Shown here: positions 8,445-16,713 of the stretch, one piece after another | Numbering within the stretch: position 1 is the stretch's first letter | How the letters are laid out: the number at the start of each line of letters is the position of its first letter | NCBI GenBank assembly: GCA_902488835.1 | Contig: CABTXQ010000004.1 | Coordinates: forward strand, 1 to 50,617 | Length of the DNA stretch: 50,617 nt | DNA from: an uncultured Ileibacterium sp. | GTDB lineage: Bacteria; Bacillota; Clostridia; Peptostreptococcales; Anaerovoracaceae | Direction: 5' to 3' | Notes under the pieces: model-generated | Databases searched by the model: none | The model's input: only the letters and a program-made list of their open reading frames with translations | Told to the model about the DNA's origin: nothing | Made by a program: the position numbers and the translations under genes

Positions 8445-11400
8445 TTAGTTGATCTTACGCCTTAGGAATATAAATCCAAGAGCGGATATTAATGCAATGA
8501 CTCCCCATGCATATAGATGATTACTATCACCTGTTCTAGGACCATCAGAACCCGGTATTGAATTTGTTATTACATATCCACTGATTTGGTTGCCGCTTAT
8601 TTTTGTTTCATAACCTGGCACCTTAGTTTCCTTAACAGCATATGTTATTTTATTCCCATCAACATCCGTTTGTGGAAGATCCTTGAATATTCCCTTCCAT
8701 CCATTGCTGCTATCGAGCGTTAAAAACTCATCTGTAGGCTTGCCATTCTTTATCAGAGTCACAGTAATGTTGTCAGGGCGGTCATTCGGATTATCATTTA
8801 CCCATTTTTTTGTAACAGGAAGGTTGACATATTGTATTTTGTTATTTTTGAAAATAAGTGGAGATTTTACGGTTCCCCTACCCTTCATACCATTTGATGA
8901 AAGGATTGTAATTTTTTTACCCTCAACGCTAATTCTTATAGGCTTCGTAAGCTTTATATAACCATCAGGAGATTTAATCTCTTTGATTTCATTAATTCCT
9001 TCTTTAAGCTTGGTTATATATATCATACCATTGGTGCCGCTAGTATATTTAACCTCATCCTTATCTTTGTTTTCGTATTTGAAAGTAGCACCTTCTAGAG
9101 GATTTCCGGCTGCATCCACCTTTTTTATTGCAAAATATGGATAGTTTTGAATAGTTGCAAATGCAGCATATCTTTCCGTTGAAATTTCGGAATGTCCTTT
9201 TGCACCGAGAGTCTCTTCATTGGCAGTAAGTTCAACATCATTTGCAATAATCTTTGCATCAAGGTTTGTTGGTCTCATTATTGTTTCATATTTAAATATA
9301 TATGAATATGGATTTGTTTCAGACGGTGTATCAGGGACTGTAAAGTATATATGATGTTTTTCAGCATCATATTTTACGGATACCTCTCCGTCCTTAGGTG
9401 AATCCGATGATACTACCTTGACTTCTGTTGGGTTATCATAGCTTCCATCCGACTGTAAATCATTAGACCTAAAAATTTTAAAGTTATCTAATAAGATATT
9501 TCCTTTCTTATCTGTAGGAAGCCCAATGTTTTCATCTAATTTATCGTCGAAAACCATATTTTTTAGATTTATGTTAAAAGGCCTATATTCAAATGTCCAT
9601 TTGAGTCTATCTCCAGATATGCCGGGAACGGACTTTGTCAACATATGAGGATTTGCCTCTGCAGTAGCTTCTGCCTCTGCCAAGTCTTTATCTGAAATTT
9701 TCAAATTGACCTTATTTTTGAACTTGATAGGATCCCCTTGCTTAGTTGTTTTTATTATCTCTTCAAACTTCTCTTTAGGAACCTTTGCTCTGATTACAAT
9801 TACATAAGGCTTTCCGTTGTATTTTTCAAACGTCCACTTCAAATTATTCTTATCAAAGGAAACCTTAGCTTCTTCCGGCTCAATCTTTTTGAAGGCTTTT
9901 GCTGAATTATAAGGTTCAGATGGATCAGCTTCATAGATATAAAAGTCAGGCCCATCCTTTATAACCTTCTCGAGCTTCAAATCTTTATCAAGAACATCAG
10001 TAACTTCAAGCTTTGTAAAATCGCCTTTAGGCTTATTTTCACCACTGAGTTCTTTTATATAATCACTAAGATTCATACCGTGACGATTTACATCTATACG
10101 GAAAAGAACTGTCCTGTCCTTATAGTTGAAGGCTTCACCGGCACCTGCAGGGATAATATTATCTAGATACTCACGCTTAGGTTCGGTATTATTGCCTGGA
10201 TCTTCCGGATTACCGTTGTTCCCGGGATCAGCTTCGTCGCCTGGTTTTTCTACAATCGTAAGATCAGTATCGCGTTTGATTAAATATTTGCTCAGCAAGT
10301 TTACAGGAAGCGAACGTGATGCACTGTCATTTAAAATCTTAAATGTAGGACCCATACCAACAGCTAAAACTGCAGTATTTTTGTATGTCTTATCTCCTGC
10401 CGTCTTTTTCTCCACGTTTTGTTCAAGGTGTTCTATTATGTCTTGAGCCATCGTTTTCAATGTGAAACTGTAAACCTTCCTTTCATCAAAACCATGAATT
10501 TTTACAATTTCTCCGACACGCACTCCAGCCTTGTTTTTTAGCGGGATAATAGTATCCTTTAGTGGTTCTTCAACATTAGCCGGTTCACCAGGCTGCTTCC
10601 CTTCATTTTCTTTATTAACCGGCTTTGACTTTAGAGAACCTTTTACATATGCCTGATTGAAGTTGAAACGTGTAGGTTTGTCTTCATTTCCAATTAATGA
10701 CTCAAAAACTTCATCTGGAATGTCAGCACTATTATCAACTTTTAAATCCTTCTTTTCTGCCTTGAAATCGTCTTCATTCCCCCAGTAGAATGCTTCATAG
10801 ACAAAACGATTGCTCGATGGGAACACTTTGCTGAAATCTACCTGGACATTCCAAGGAATCTTCCCCTGACTAAGCTCTTTGTTGTATTCTTCACCATATT
10901 CATTGTACTTGGTAATTGTACCTATTGCAGAATATACAGGGGGTTCTTTCGTTATAATAGAACCTTCGGTACAAGTATGAATCTCTGCTTCATTCTTTAG
11001 AGGACCTATTTCGACATCCTCGTCATAATAAAGCTTGACTGTTATGCGATAAAGGCCATCAAGATCTTTTATAAAAAACCAGTGGTTCTCTAAATGTTTA
11101 TAATCACCACTTTCTTTGAGCTTTACAGGGTCATGCCAGTTCTTTCCTAATTCATAAATTTGGTGATCATATTTTGCAAAACTTGGGCAATTAGTCTTTT
11201 CTTCTGGAAGCGTAAGCTCAGGAAAATCTTTAGGATCAAAAGTTCCTGCTTTCATTATTTCGGCGGAATCAACAGGGATCCAAGAATTATCATCCTTGCC
11301 GCTTTCGCTGTGTTCATATGATAATTCAACTCTCTTAGGTGTTTCCTGACCTTTAAGTGTTCCACTGAGCACATCACCTATCCAAGCTGGTCCAAAGTTT

Positions 11401-12557
11401 TCATATGGTGCTCCGGCAACAATTGTCCAGACCATTTCCCGCTCTCTCTTGTCTTTATCATAATTAATGCTCTTAAGATTTTTTGTTATCCCAAGAGAGT
11501 TATGGATCGGTACGCTTGTTTTAGCCTCCTTGTCTTTCTTTTCCGGGATTTCAAGGTTTGCTTTATTGTCAACCTTCATTATCTTTTTTCCATTTTTATC
11601 TTCCTTTGGGACCTCGGTCTTGAAAGTTATCTTTGCATTATCTTTATCATAATCATTTTTAAATTTATATTTGATAGTTTTTGTGACTGGATCATATACA
11701 TCTTTATCTTTTACTTCTTTTTCATTTATCATAAAAGAGCCTGGAATATATTTGCCTACTTTTTCCAAACTATCCTTAAAAGTTTCTCCGCCCAGCTTCG
11801 TAGGGTTACCGAGGTTTGAAGATTTCTTTACAGTACATGTCCAAGTTATGGAGTCCTTTGTCTTCGGATCATTAAGCTTGCCTGATTTTTTGAATTCATA
11901 ATTAATCTTCTCTTCAACTTCAGGCACTTCAAATTTCTTGTCTAGAACTTCTACCGTGTTGTTATCGGAACCCGGAGTAAAGGATGCTTCGTCATCAAGC
12001 TTAAACATTCCGGAGAATTCAACTGTTAAATCTTTTCTGCCATCTTTTTCATAATCAAATTTACCGTTCGGATCAACAAAATCCATCCTGGCTTGCAAGG
12101 TTCCGTCTTCCTGCTTTGTAAGGGTTATTGTTCCAATCTGATTGCCATTGTCCGCATCTCCCTCAGCATTTATATAAACGCCAATTTTGTTTTGCTCAGG
12201 CGGGTTCGGTATTAGATTTTTACCAAGCGTGAAAATAGCATAATCACCCTCATCTATCTGTTGTGATACATCGGTAATACCGTCAGCGGCTCCTGCCTTG
12301 ATAAGATTATTATCAACGATTGGAAAGGTGAACGTCATAGATACTTTAAAATCGGATTTAGGATCAATAGTGTCCGTAAGTTCTTTACCGTTTTGAGTAA
12401 CAGTAGTACTGAGAGTTCCATTTATGAGTTTTGATTTGTCCTTTGGGTTAGGCGTGCTTTCTGCTGTAGAAAACTCAGGAAATACTATTCCCGAGATGCA
12501 TAACATGAATGCCAACATTATAGCAAATGCCTTAGACCACTTCTTTTGCAGTTTCAA
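8445..12557 (-). CDS. Large sortase-anchored surface protein with SpaA and Cna-B domains
   Basis: About 1370 residues. It has a signal peptide (hydrophobic FAIMLAFMLCISGIVF, cleavage near STAES) and several adhesin-like beta-rich domains (for example ITWTCTVKKSS and MVWTIVAGAP). A Pro/Gly linker lies around residues 767-800. A SpaA/prealbumin-like domain spans about 1135-1235 (FAIKKVD, KEIKSPDGY), and a Cna-B domain about 1240-1335 (VTKKWVND, YAVKETKVPGY); both show the Lys and Glu expected for isopeptide bonds. The end is GPRTGD (1339-1344), a membrane helix and RRK, which is a sorting signal with Gly instead of Leu. I place the start at TTG 12557 because AGGGGGG precedes it; the upstream ATG at 12584 has no ribosome site. 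It probably acts in adhesion; the ligand is unknown. Confidence 0.85.
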   Translation of the reverse strand: MKLQKKWSKAFAIMLAFMLCISGIVFPEFSTAESTPNPKDKSKLINGTLSTTVTQNGKELTDTIDPKSDFKVSMTFTFPIVDNNLIKAGAADGITDVSQQIDEGDYAIFTLGKNLIPNPPEQNKIGVYINAEGDADNGNQIGTITLTKQEDGTLQARMDFVDPNGKFDYEKDGRKDLTVEFSGMFKLDDEASFTPGSDNNTVEVLDKKFEVPEVEEKINYEFKKSGKLNDPKTKDSITWTCTVKKSSNLGNPTKLGGETFKDSLEKVGKYIPGSFMINEKEVKDKDVYDPVTKTIKYKFKNDYDKDNAKITFKTEVPKEDKNGKKIMKVDNKANLEIPEKKDKEAKTSVPIHNSLGITKNLKSINYDKDKREREMVWTIVAGAPYENFGPAWIGDVLSGTLKGQETPKRVELSYEHSESGKDDNSWIPVDSAEIMKAGTFDPKDFPELTLPEEKTNCPSFAKYDHQIYELGKNWHDPVKLKESGDYKHLENHWFFIKDLDGLYRITVKLYYDEDVEIGPLKNEAEIHTCTEGSIITKEPPVYSAIGTITKYNEYGEEYNKELSQGKIPWNVQVDFSKVFPSSNRFVYEAFYWGNEDDFKAEKKDLKVDNSADIPDEVFESLIGNEDKPTRFNFNQAYVKGSLKSKPVNKENEGKQPGEPANVEEPLKDTIIPLKNKAGVRVGEIVKIHGFDERKVYSFTLKTMAQDIIEHLEQNVEKKTAGDKTYKNTAVLAVGMGPTFKILNDSASRSLPVNLLSKYLIKRDTDLTIVEKPGDEADPGNNGNPEDPGNNTEPKREYLDNIIPAGAGEAFNYKDRTVLFRIDVNRHGMNLSDYIKELSGENKPKGDFTKLEVTDVLDKDLKLEKVIKDGPDFYIYEADPSEPYNSAKAFKKIEPEEAKVSFDKNNLKWTFEKYNGKPYVIVIRAKVPKEKFEEIIKTTKQGDPIKFKNKVNLKISDKDLAEAEATAEANPHMLTKSVPGISGDRLKWTFEYRPFNINLKNMVFDDKLDENIGLPTDKKGNILLDNFKIFRSNDLQSDGSYDNPTEVKVVSSDSPKDGEVSVKYDAEKHHIYFTVPDTPSETNPYSYIFKYETIMRPTNLDAKIIANDVELTANEETLGAKGHSEISTERYAAFATIQNYPYFAIKKVDAAGNPLEGATFKYENKDKDEVKYTSGTNGMIYITKLKEGINEIKEIKSPDGYIKLTKPIRISVEGKKITILSSNGMKGRGTVKSPLIFKNNKIQYVNLPVTKKWVNDNPNDRPDNITVTLIKNGKPTDEFLTLDSSNGWKGIFKDLPQTDVDGNKITYAVKETKVPGYETKISGNQISGYVITNSIPGSDGPRTGDSNHLYAWGVIALISALGFIFLRRKIN

Positions 12558-12630
12558 GATATCCCCCCCTAGCCGAACTGGCATACGTGATAGAAATATT
12601 TAAATTTTACATATACGATTAATATGGTAC

Positions 12631-12659
12631 AGTATACAACTATTCTTAAAAAATATCAA
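12631..12659 (-). promoter_or_regulatory. Promoter of the surface protein gene
   Basis: On the minus strand TTGATA, 17 bases, TATACT. The predicted leader is about 66 bases to the TTG start. Confidence 0.65.
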
Positions 12660-12670
12660 AAGTTTTCAAA

Positions 12671-13246
12671 TTATATATGCATTATGTCGAATAGCAAATA
12701 TAAAGGGTTGTTATCGTAAAGCCACATGGTGAATATGGAATCTCCAAGCTGGCTTTTTAGCACATCTGAGAATCCCGGATAAAGCAGTAGAGAAAGAGGA
12801 AACATTAGGGCAAGCAAAACAAATATTAGAATCGAACCCTTGATGAATCCGAATATCATTCCTGCTAATTTATCCGCCGAACCTATAATGCTGTTCTTAC
12901 TTCTTGCTTTTGAAAATTTCCGTCTGATAATGGAAGCTATTATCCAAGCTACTGTAAATATAATAAAAAAAGATATTACACTCGATGCTGCATCGCTAAT
13001 ATTTTTGCCAAAAATTCCCTTATACAAGCCCTTCGGAATAGTGATGGAAAGGTCAAACTTTGAATCAATAATATTATCGAGATGAATTAGATGTAAAATC
13101 TTGCCGAAGTTTCCCGTAAAAAAGGCACCAAGAAGTACGGCAAAGAGCAAGAGGATAACTTTGATAAAAGTGTCTGAAAACCCCTTGTGTTTGCCGCGTG
13201 CAATAGAAGCGATCATTATAATTCCAATAATTCCATCCATTATCAT
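12671..13246 (-). CDS. CvpA-family membrane protein
   Basis: A 191-residue protein with four to five hydrophobic helices and the CvpA-like N-terminus (MDGIIGIIMIASIARGKHKGF). A short loop then leads to a conserved helix (SVISFFIIFTVAWIIASII) and a KFSKARSKNSIIGSADKLAG linker that matches the family's small-residue, Gly-rich segment. CvpA proteins are linked to colicin V production and envelope homeostasis; the molecular role is unclear. No Shine-Dalgarno sequence precedes either candidate start (13246 or 13240), and a promoter lies immediately upstream, so the mRNA may be leaderless. Confidence 0.8.
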   Translation of the reverse strand: MIMDGIIGIIMIASIARGKHKGFSDTFIKVILLLFAVLLGAFFTGNFGKILHLIHLDNIIDSKFDLSITIPKGLYKGIFGKNISDAASSVISFFIIFTVAWIIASIIRRKFSKARSKNSIIGSADKLAGMIFGFIKGSILIFVLLALMFPLSLLLYPGFSDVLKSQLGDSIFTMWLYDNNPLYLLFDIMHI

Positions 13247-13255
13247 AGTGATGTA

Positions 13256-13284
13256 ATTATACTGATTTTTTAAGATTAATTCAA
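13256..13284 (-). promoter_or_regulatory. cvpA promoter, abutting the start codon
   Basis: On the minus strand TTGAAT, 17 bases, TATAAT. Only nine bases separate the -10 from the ATG at 13246, so transcription would begin within a few bases of the start codon. Confidence 0.6.
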
Positions 13285-13314
13285 TTTACAAAGAATCAAC
13301 AATGAATCTACAAT
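13285..13314 (+). promoter_or_regulatory. Putative msrA promoter
   Basis: TTTACA, 18 bases, TACAAT, placed back to back with the divergent cvpA promoter. Confidence 0.5.
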
Positions 13315-13323
13315 ATGACTATA

Positions 13324-13345
13324 CTTTAATGATGTAACATTAAAG
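13324..13345. promoter_or_regulatory. Perfect dyad in the msrA leader, candidate operator
   Basis: CTTTAATG, six bases, CATTAAAG: a perfect 8+8 inverted repeat at the predicted transcription start of msrA. The binding protein is unknown. Confidence 0.45.
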
Positions 13346-13390
13346 ATATAAATTAACAGAGACTTAAAAATTTTAGGTATGGGAGGCAAT

Positions 13391-13876
13391 ATGGAGACGA
13401 TATATTTGGCAGGCGGATGTTTCTGGGGAGTCGAGAAATTCTTTTCACAGTTCAAAGGCGTAATAAATACAGAGGTTGGGTATGCAAATGGAGACGTTGA
13501 AGAGGCAAGTTATGAGGAGCTTTGGAAGACTGGACATGCTGAAACTGTCAAGATTGAATACGATCCCAGTATAATTGATTTGGAAAAACTTCTCGATTAT
13601 TACTTTATGATAATAGATCCGCTCTCTATCAATAAGCAGGGACCTGATGCAGGTAGGCAGTATAGAACGGGGATTTATTACACGTCGGAGAACCAGATTG
13701 AATCCATAAAGAATGTTATAGACAAGGTTGAAGAAAAGCTAAAAAACAAGATTGCTGTTGAGGTGGAGCCTATCAGGAATTATCAAACTGCAGAAGAATA
13801 CCATCAGAAATATCTCGATAAACACCCGGGAGGGTACTGCCACATAAGAAGAGATATGTTCCATTTAGAAGACTAG
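13391..13876 (+). CDS. msrA: Peptide-methionine (S)-S-oxide reductase
   Basis: A 161-residue MsrA. The catalytic motif GGCFWGVEKFF places the nucleophile at C10. The rest matches the family (VGYANG, GHAETVKIEYDP, DPLSINKQGPDAGRQYRTGIYY) and ends with EEYHQKYLDKHPGGYCH. It reduces methionine sulfoxide in oxidised proteins. The ATG at 13391 follows GGGAGG; the ATG at 13379 overlaps that site and is rejected. Its neighbours, a peroxidase and an OhrR-like regulator, make a small oxidative-defence group in an anaerobe. No MsrB domain is fused. Confidence 0.95.
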   Translation: METIYLAGGCFWGVEKFFSQFKGVINTEVGYANGDVEEASYEELWKTGHAETVKIEYDPSIIDLEKLLDYYFMIIDPLSINKQGPDAGRQYRTGIYYTSENQIESIKNVIDKVEEKLKNKIAVEVEPIRNYQTAEEYHQKYLDKHPGGYCHIRRDMFHLED

Positions 13877-13908
13877 ATATTTTTTGTATGTAGTATCTGC
13901 GAAAACGC

Positions 13909-13936
13909 TTGACATTTTTATTCGCGTTGATAGAAT
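13909..13936 (+). promoter_or_regulatory. Promoter of the peroxidase-ohrR pair
   Basis: TTGACA, 16 bases, TAGAAT, about 55 bases before the peroxidase start. Confidence 0.65.
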
Positions 13937-13953
13937 CTAGTAAATCGATTGAA

Positions 13954-13968
13954 CACAATTAAATTATA
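13954..13968. promoter_or_regulatory. OhrR-box-like operator
   Basis: CACAATTAAATTATA matches 12 of 14 defined positions of the known OhrR consensus TACAATTNAATTGTA. It sits just downstream of the promoter and upstream of the gene pair whose second member is OhrR-like. Confidence 0.6.
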
Positions 13969-13991
13969 TATAAGATCATAAGGAGGTAAAG

Positions 13992-14534
13992 ATGAAATTT
14001 TATGATTTTTCAGTAGAAAGACCTGATGGAACAAAGCAGGAGATGAAGGATTTTGAAGGTAAGGTTGTAATGGTTGTAAATACAGCTACAGGATGCGGTT
14101 TTACTCCACAGTACGAAGATCTTCAGAAGATGTATGAGAGATATCACAACAAGGGGCTTGAAATAGTGGATATTCCTTGTAACCAGTTTGCAGGTCAGGC
14201 ACCTGGAACTGATGAAGAAATTCATGAATTCTGTACTCTAAATTACAACACAAAGTTCCCTCAGATGAAGAAGTCTGAAGTCAATGGAGATAACGCGCTT
14301 GACCTTTACAAATTCCTCAAGAATGAAAAGGGATTCAAGGGATTTGGAGACAGCCCTGAAGCAAAGGGCATGGAAGAGTTCCTATCCGGGATGGATAAGG
14401 ATTATGCTAAGAACGATGATATTAAGTGGAATTTTACAAAATTTATCATCGATAGAGAAGGGCATGTCGTTAGAAGATTTGAACCTACAATTGGGATGGA
14501 GAAAGTTGAGAGCTTTACAGCATCTTTACTCTAA
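13992..14534 (+). CDS. Glutathione peroxidase-family thiol peroxidase
   Basis: A 180-residue Gpx-fold protein. The peroxidatic residue is C35 in NTATGCGFTPQYE; the usual second residues are in IPCNQFAGQAPG (Gln) and IKWNFTKFIIDREG (Trp/Asn). A cysteine, not selenocysteine, is encoded. Bacterial members usually take electrons from thioredoxin rather than glutathione. AAGGAGG lies well before the ATG. It is followed after 33 bases by the OhrR-like regulator and preceded by an OhrR-type operator, so induction by organic hydroperoxide is likely. Confidence 0.93.
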   Translation: MKFYDFSVERPDGTKQEMKDFEGKVVMVVNTATGCGFTPQYEDLQKMYERYHNKGLEIVDIPCNQFAGQAPGTDEEIHEFCTLNYNTKFPQMKKSEVNGDNALDLYKFLKNEKGFKGFGDSPEAKGMEEFLSGMDKDYAKNDDIKWNFTKFIIDREGHVVRRFEPTIGMEKVESFTASLL

Positions 14535-14567
14535 GCCCAAAATATTGAGATTAAGGGGTGAGCCGGC

Positions 14568-15005
14568 ATGGGTGATAAGTATGATGCGTTAAAATTGGAG
14601 AATCAGCTTTGCTTTCTTTTGTATGCGACATCAAAGGAAGTCGTTAGACGTTATAAGCCTTTACTAAACGAGCTCAATTTGACATATACACAGTATATTA
14701 CTTTGCTTGTGCTATGGGAACAAAAAAGTCTTAGCGTTAAGGAACTTGGAGACTTCCTTTTCTTAGATTCCGGGACGCTTACACCGGTGCTCAAGGCGCT
14801 TGAGAAAAAAGGGTATATATCAAGGCAAAAATCAAAGAAAGATGAGAGAGTCCTTACAGTGACACTGACTGAAAGCGGAATGGAGCTTAAAGAAAGAGCA
14901 GTTCATATACCATCAAAAATAGCTGAATGCATAGAGATTGATGAAGAGGAAGCAAGGAAACTTTTCGATATTCTTAAGAAAATGCTTGATGGATTTAAAC
15001 TGTAA
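14568..15005 (+). CDS. ohrR: MarR-family regulator, OhrR-like peroxide sensor
   Basis: A 145-residue winged-helix protein. ENQLCFLLYATSKE places a cysteine at position 15, exactly where OhrR senses organic peroxides, and tyrosines follow (RRYKPLL, LTYTQY). The recognition region (LFLDSGTLTPVLKALEKKGYI) and wing (KKDERVLTVTLTESG) match OhrR/MarR. It probably represses the upstream peroxidase and itself through the site at 13954. Extra cysteines are few (one near the C-terminus in AECIEI), so one-Cys or two-Cys sensing is not settled. Confidence 0.88.
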   Translation: MGDKYDALKLENQLCFLLYATSKEVVRRYKPLLNELNLTYTQYITLLVLWEQKSLSVKELGDFLFLDSGTLTPVLKALEKKGYISRQKSKKDERVLTVTLTESGMELKERAVHIPSKIAECIEIDEEEARKLFDILKKMLDGFKL

Positions 15006-15024
15006 ATGGGAGATAAATAGCTAG

Positions 15025-15061
15025 GCGACTCGGAAAATTCCGGGTCGCTTATTGGTTTTTG
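15025..15061 (+). terminator. Rho-independent terminator after ohrR
   Basis: An 11-pair stem (GCGACTCGGAA with TTCCGGGTCGC) is followed by TTATTGGTTTTT. Confidence 0.85.
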
Positions 15062-15086
15062 TGTTTTGAAAGACAAATAATTAGCC

Positions 15087-15115
15087 TTGAATAAAAGACA
15101 CAATAGATATATAAT
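15087..15115 (+). promoter_or_regulatory. Promoter of the molybdenum cofactor operon
   Basis: TTGAAT, 17 bases, TATAAT. The 50-base leader to the GTG start at 15173 holds no molybdenum-cofactor riboswitch that I can recognise; a small CGCTTTTGCG dyad is present. Confidence 0.7.
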
Positions 15116-15172
15116 TGTTGAACGATAGGTATTATTAAATCAAACGCTTTTGCGAAGTGAAAGAAGGTAGTC

Positions 15173-16117
15173 GTGAAGAAAACGGGAGCAGTAATTGTAG
15201 CAGCAGGTATGTCGTCAAGAATGAAGGCTTTCAAGCCTTCGTTACCTTTTGGGGATTCGACTGTTGCTAACCATAATATATATAAACTCAAGAAACTGGG
15301 AATCGATCCGATAACAATAGTTGTCGGGCATAAGTCGGAGGAACTCAAAGGTAGCATTTACAGCGAGGACATACGTTATGTTAAGAATGAGAATTATAAC
15401 GACACACAGATGTTTGATTCAGTCATAATGGGCGTTATGGATATCGCTTCTATGTGCGAAAGAATTTTGATCATGCCCATGGATCTTCCGGCAATTCTTG
15501 AATCGACGATTGAAAAGGTGCTGAGCATTGATGCCGGTATGGTTAGAACAACTTTTAAGGGAGAGCCGGGACATCCGATAATTATTACGAGTGAGTTTGC
15601 AAAGACACTTAAGGACTATAAAGGTGATAATGGGCTTAGAGGTGCGATGGAGGCAAGTGGCATTCCAATTACAAGTATTGACGTTGATGATGCGGCAGTT
15701 CAGTTAGATATAGATACTCCGGAGGAATACCAAAGGTTGATTGAGTGGAACTATGAGAGAGGGGAAGGTTATCCAATAAGCCCAGAAGTTGAGGTTAAGC
15801 TCAAAGCCAAAGAAGTATTTTTTGACAGGGAAGCTTTTAAATTGCTAAAGAACATCAAGAAATGCAGTAGCCTTCAGAAGGCGTGTGTCGAAACGGACAT
15901 TTCTTACTCCAAGGGAAGCAGAATGATTAAAGATATTGAATGGGAACTGGGCTTTCCTATAGTTGAGAAATGGACCGGTGGAAGCAAAGGCGGTGGAACA
16001 TCAATTACAAAAGAAGGAGAAGAGTTGATAGAGACTTATGAGAAATTCATTGACGAAGTAATTGAGTCAACCAAGAAATTATATAAGAAATATTTTTCAA
16101 AAGGCATAAGAAAGTAA
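15173..16117 (+). CDS. MocA-like molybdopterin nucleotidyltransferase fused to ModE-type winged helix
   Basis: A 314-residue, two-domain protein. Residues 1-190 form a MobA/MocA-like NTP transferase: VIVAAGMSSRMKAFKPSLPF is the nucleotide loop, MPMDLPA the metal-binding Asp, and PGHPIII the cofactor side. Residues 205-305 match the ModE N-terminal DNA-binding domain: an AFKLLKNIKKCSSLQKAC helix, the SYSKGSRMIKDIEWELGFPIVEKW helix-turn-helix region, then the hallmark TGGSKGGGTSIT wing. Xanthine dehydrogenase-family enzymes carry cytosine dinucleotide cofactor, so CTP is the likely nucleotide. The fused domain may regulate this island. The start is GTG after GAAGGTAG. It heads the island behind a good promoter. 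Confidence 0.85.
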   Translation: MKKTGAVIVAAGMSSRMKAFKPSLPFGDSTVANHNIYKLKKLGIDPITIVVGHKSEELKGSIYSEDIRYVKNENYNDTQMFDSVIMGVMDIASMCERILIMPMDLPAILESTIEKVLSIDAGMVRTTFKGEPGHPIIITSEFAKTLKDYKGDNGLRGAMEASGIPITSIDVDDAAVQLDIDTPEEYQRLIEWNYERGEGYPISPEVEVKLKAKEVFFDREAFKLLKNIKKCSSLQKACVETDISYSKGSRMIKDIEWELGFPIVEKWTGGSKGGGTSITKEGEELIETYEKFIDEVIESTKKLYKKYFSKGIRK

Positions 16118-16124
16118 GAGCAAT

Positions 16125-16682
16125 ATGAGAAATCTTTATTTGATAAGGCATGGAACTCCGGATTTTAATGATGGTATCAAGCTCTGCATAGGAAGGACAG
16201 ATATAGATATAGGTGAAGAAGGCAAAGAAGAAGCAATAAAACTTAGAGATTTCTTTCGGGATAAGGATATATCGAATATATATTCAAGCCCACTTAAAAG
16301 GTGCATTCATACAGCTAAGATAATCGCAGATGGGCGAAAATCAGTAATTACGGAAGACGATCTAATGGAAATATACATGGGATGCTGGGAAGGAGTTCCG
16401 CTTAAAGATATTGAAAAAGAGCTCGGAGATGAACCTGCTGACGGCGAAAAGCGAGTCGATGCACTTAGAAGAATGAAAGAAGCAGTGGGGCGGATAATGA
16501 ATAATACGGATGGAGACGTGATATTGGTTGCACATGCAGGAGTTAACTGTGCATTCATAGCCGACACAATAGGAAGAGATATAAGAACATCGAGAGCTTT
16601 GAAACAACCATGTGGTTCTTACAATCATTTCATATTTGATGGCAAGAGATTCTTGCTAGTCGAGATGGGTTGTCTACCTTAG
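16125..16682 (+). CDS. Histidine phosphatase (phosphoglycerate mutase-like) family protein
   Basis: A 185-residue protein with LIRHGTPDF near the N-terminus (phosphohistidine RHG), a second basic site in SSPLKRCIHTA, a catalytic Glu in EIYMGCWEG and the second His in VAHAGVN. The fold covers alpha-ribazole phosphatase, phosphoglycerate mutase and various phosphatases. It starts 7 bases after the MocA-ModE gene and precedes XdhC, so it is within the molybdenum operon, perhaps removing phosphate from a cofactor intermediate or nucleotide. That role is a guess from context. Confidence 0.85.
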   Translation: MRNLYLIRHGTPDFNDGIKLCIGRTDIDIGEEGKEEAIKLRDFFRDKDISNIYSSPLKRCIHTAKIIADGRKSVITEDDLMEIYMGCWEGVPLKDIEKELGDEPADGEKRVDALRRMKEAVGRIMNNTDGDVILVAHAGVNCAFIADTIGRDIRTSRALKQPCGSYNHFIFDGKRFLLVEMGCLP

Positions 16683-16713
16683 AGACAGATATATAAAGAA
16701 GGGAAATTTATTT

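Noticed and set aside
13992..14534. Selenocysteine in the peroxidase
   Set aside because: The active-site codon is TGC (Cys) and the frame has no in-frame TGA.
15006..15172. Molybdenum-cofactor riboswitch ahead of the island
   Set aside because: The stretch holds a terminator and a promoter, leaving about 50 bases of leader; too short, with no recognisable aptamer.
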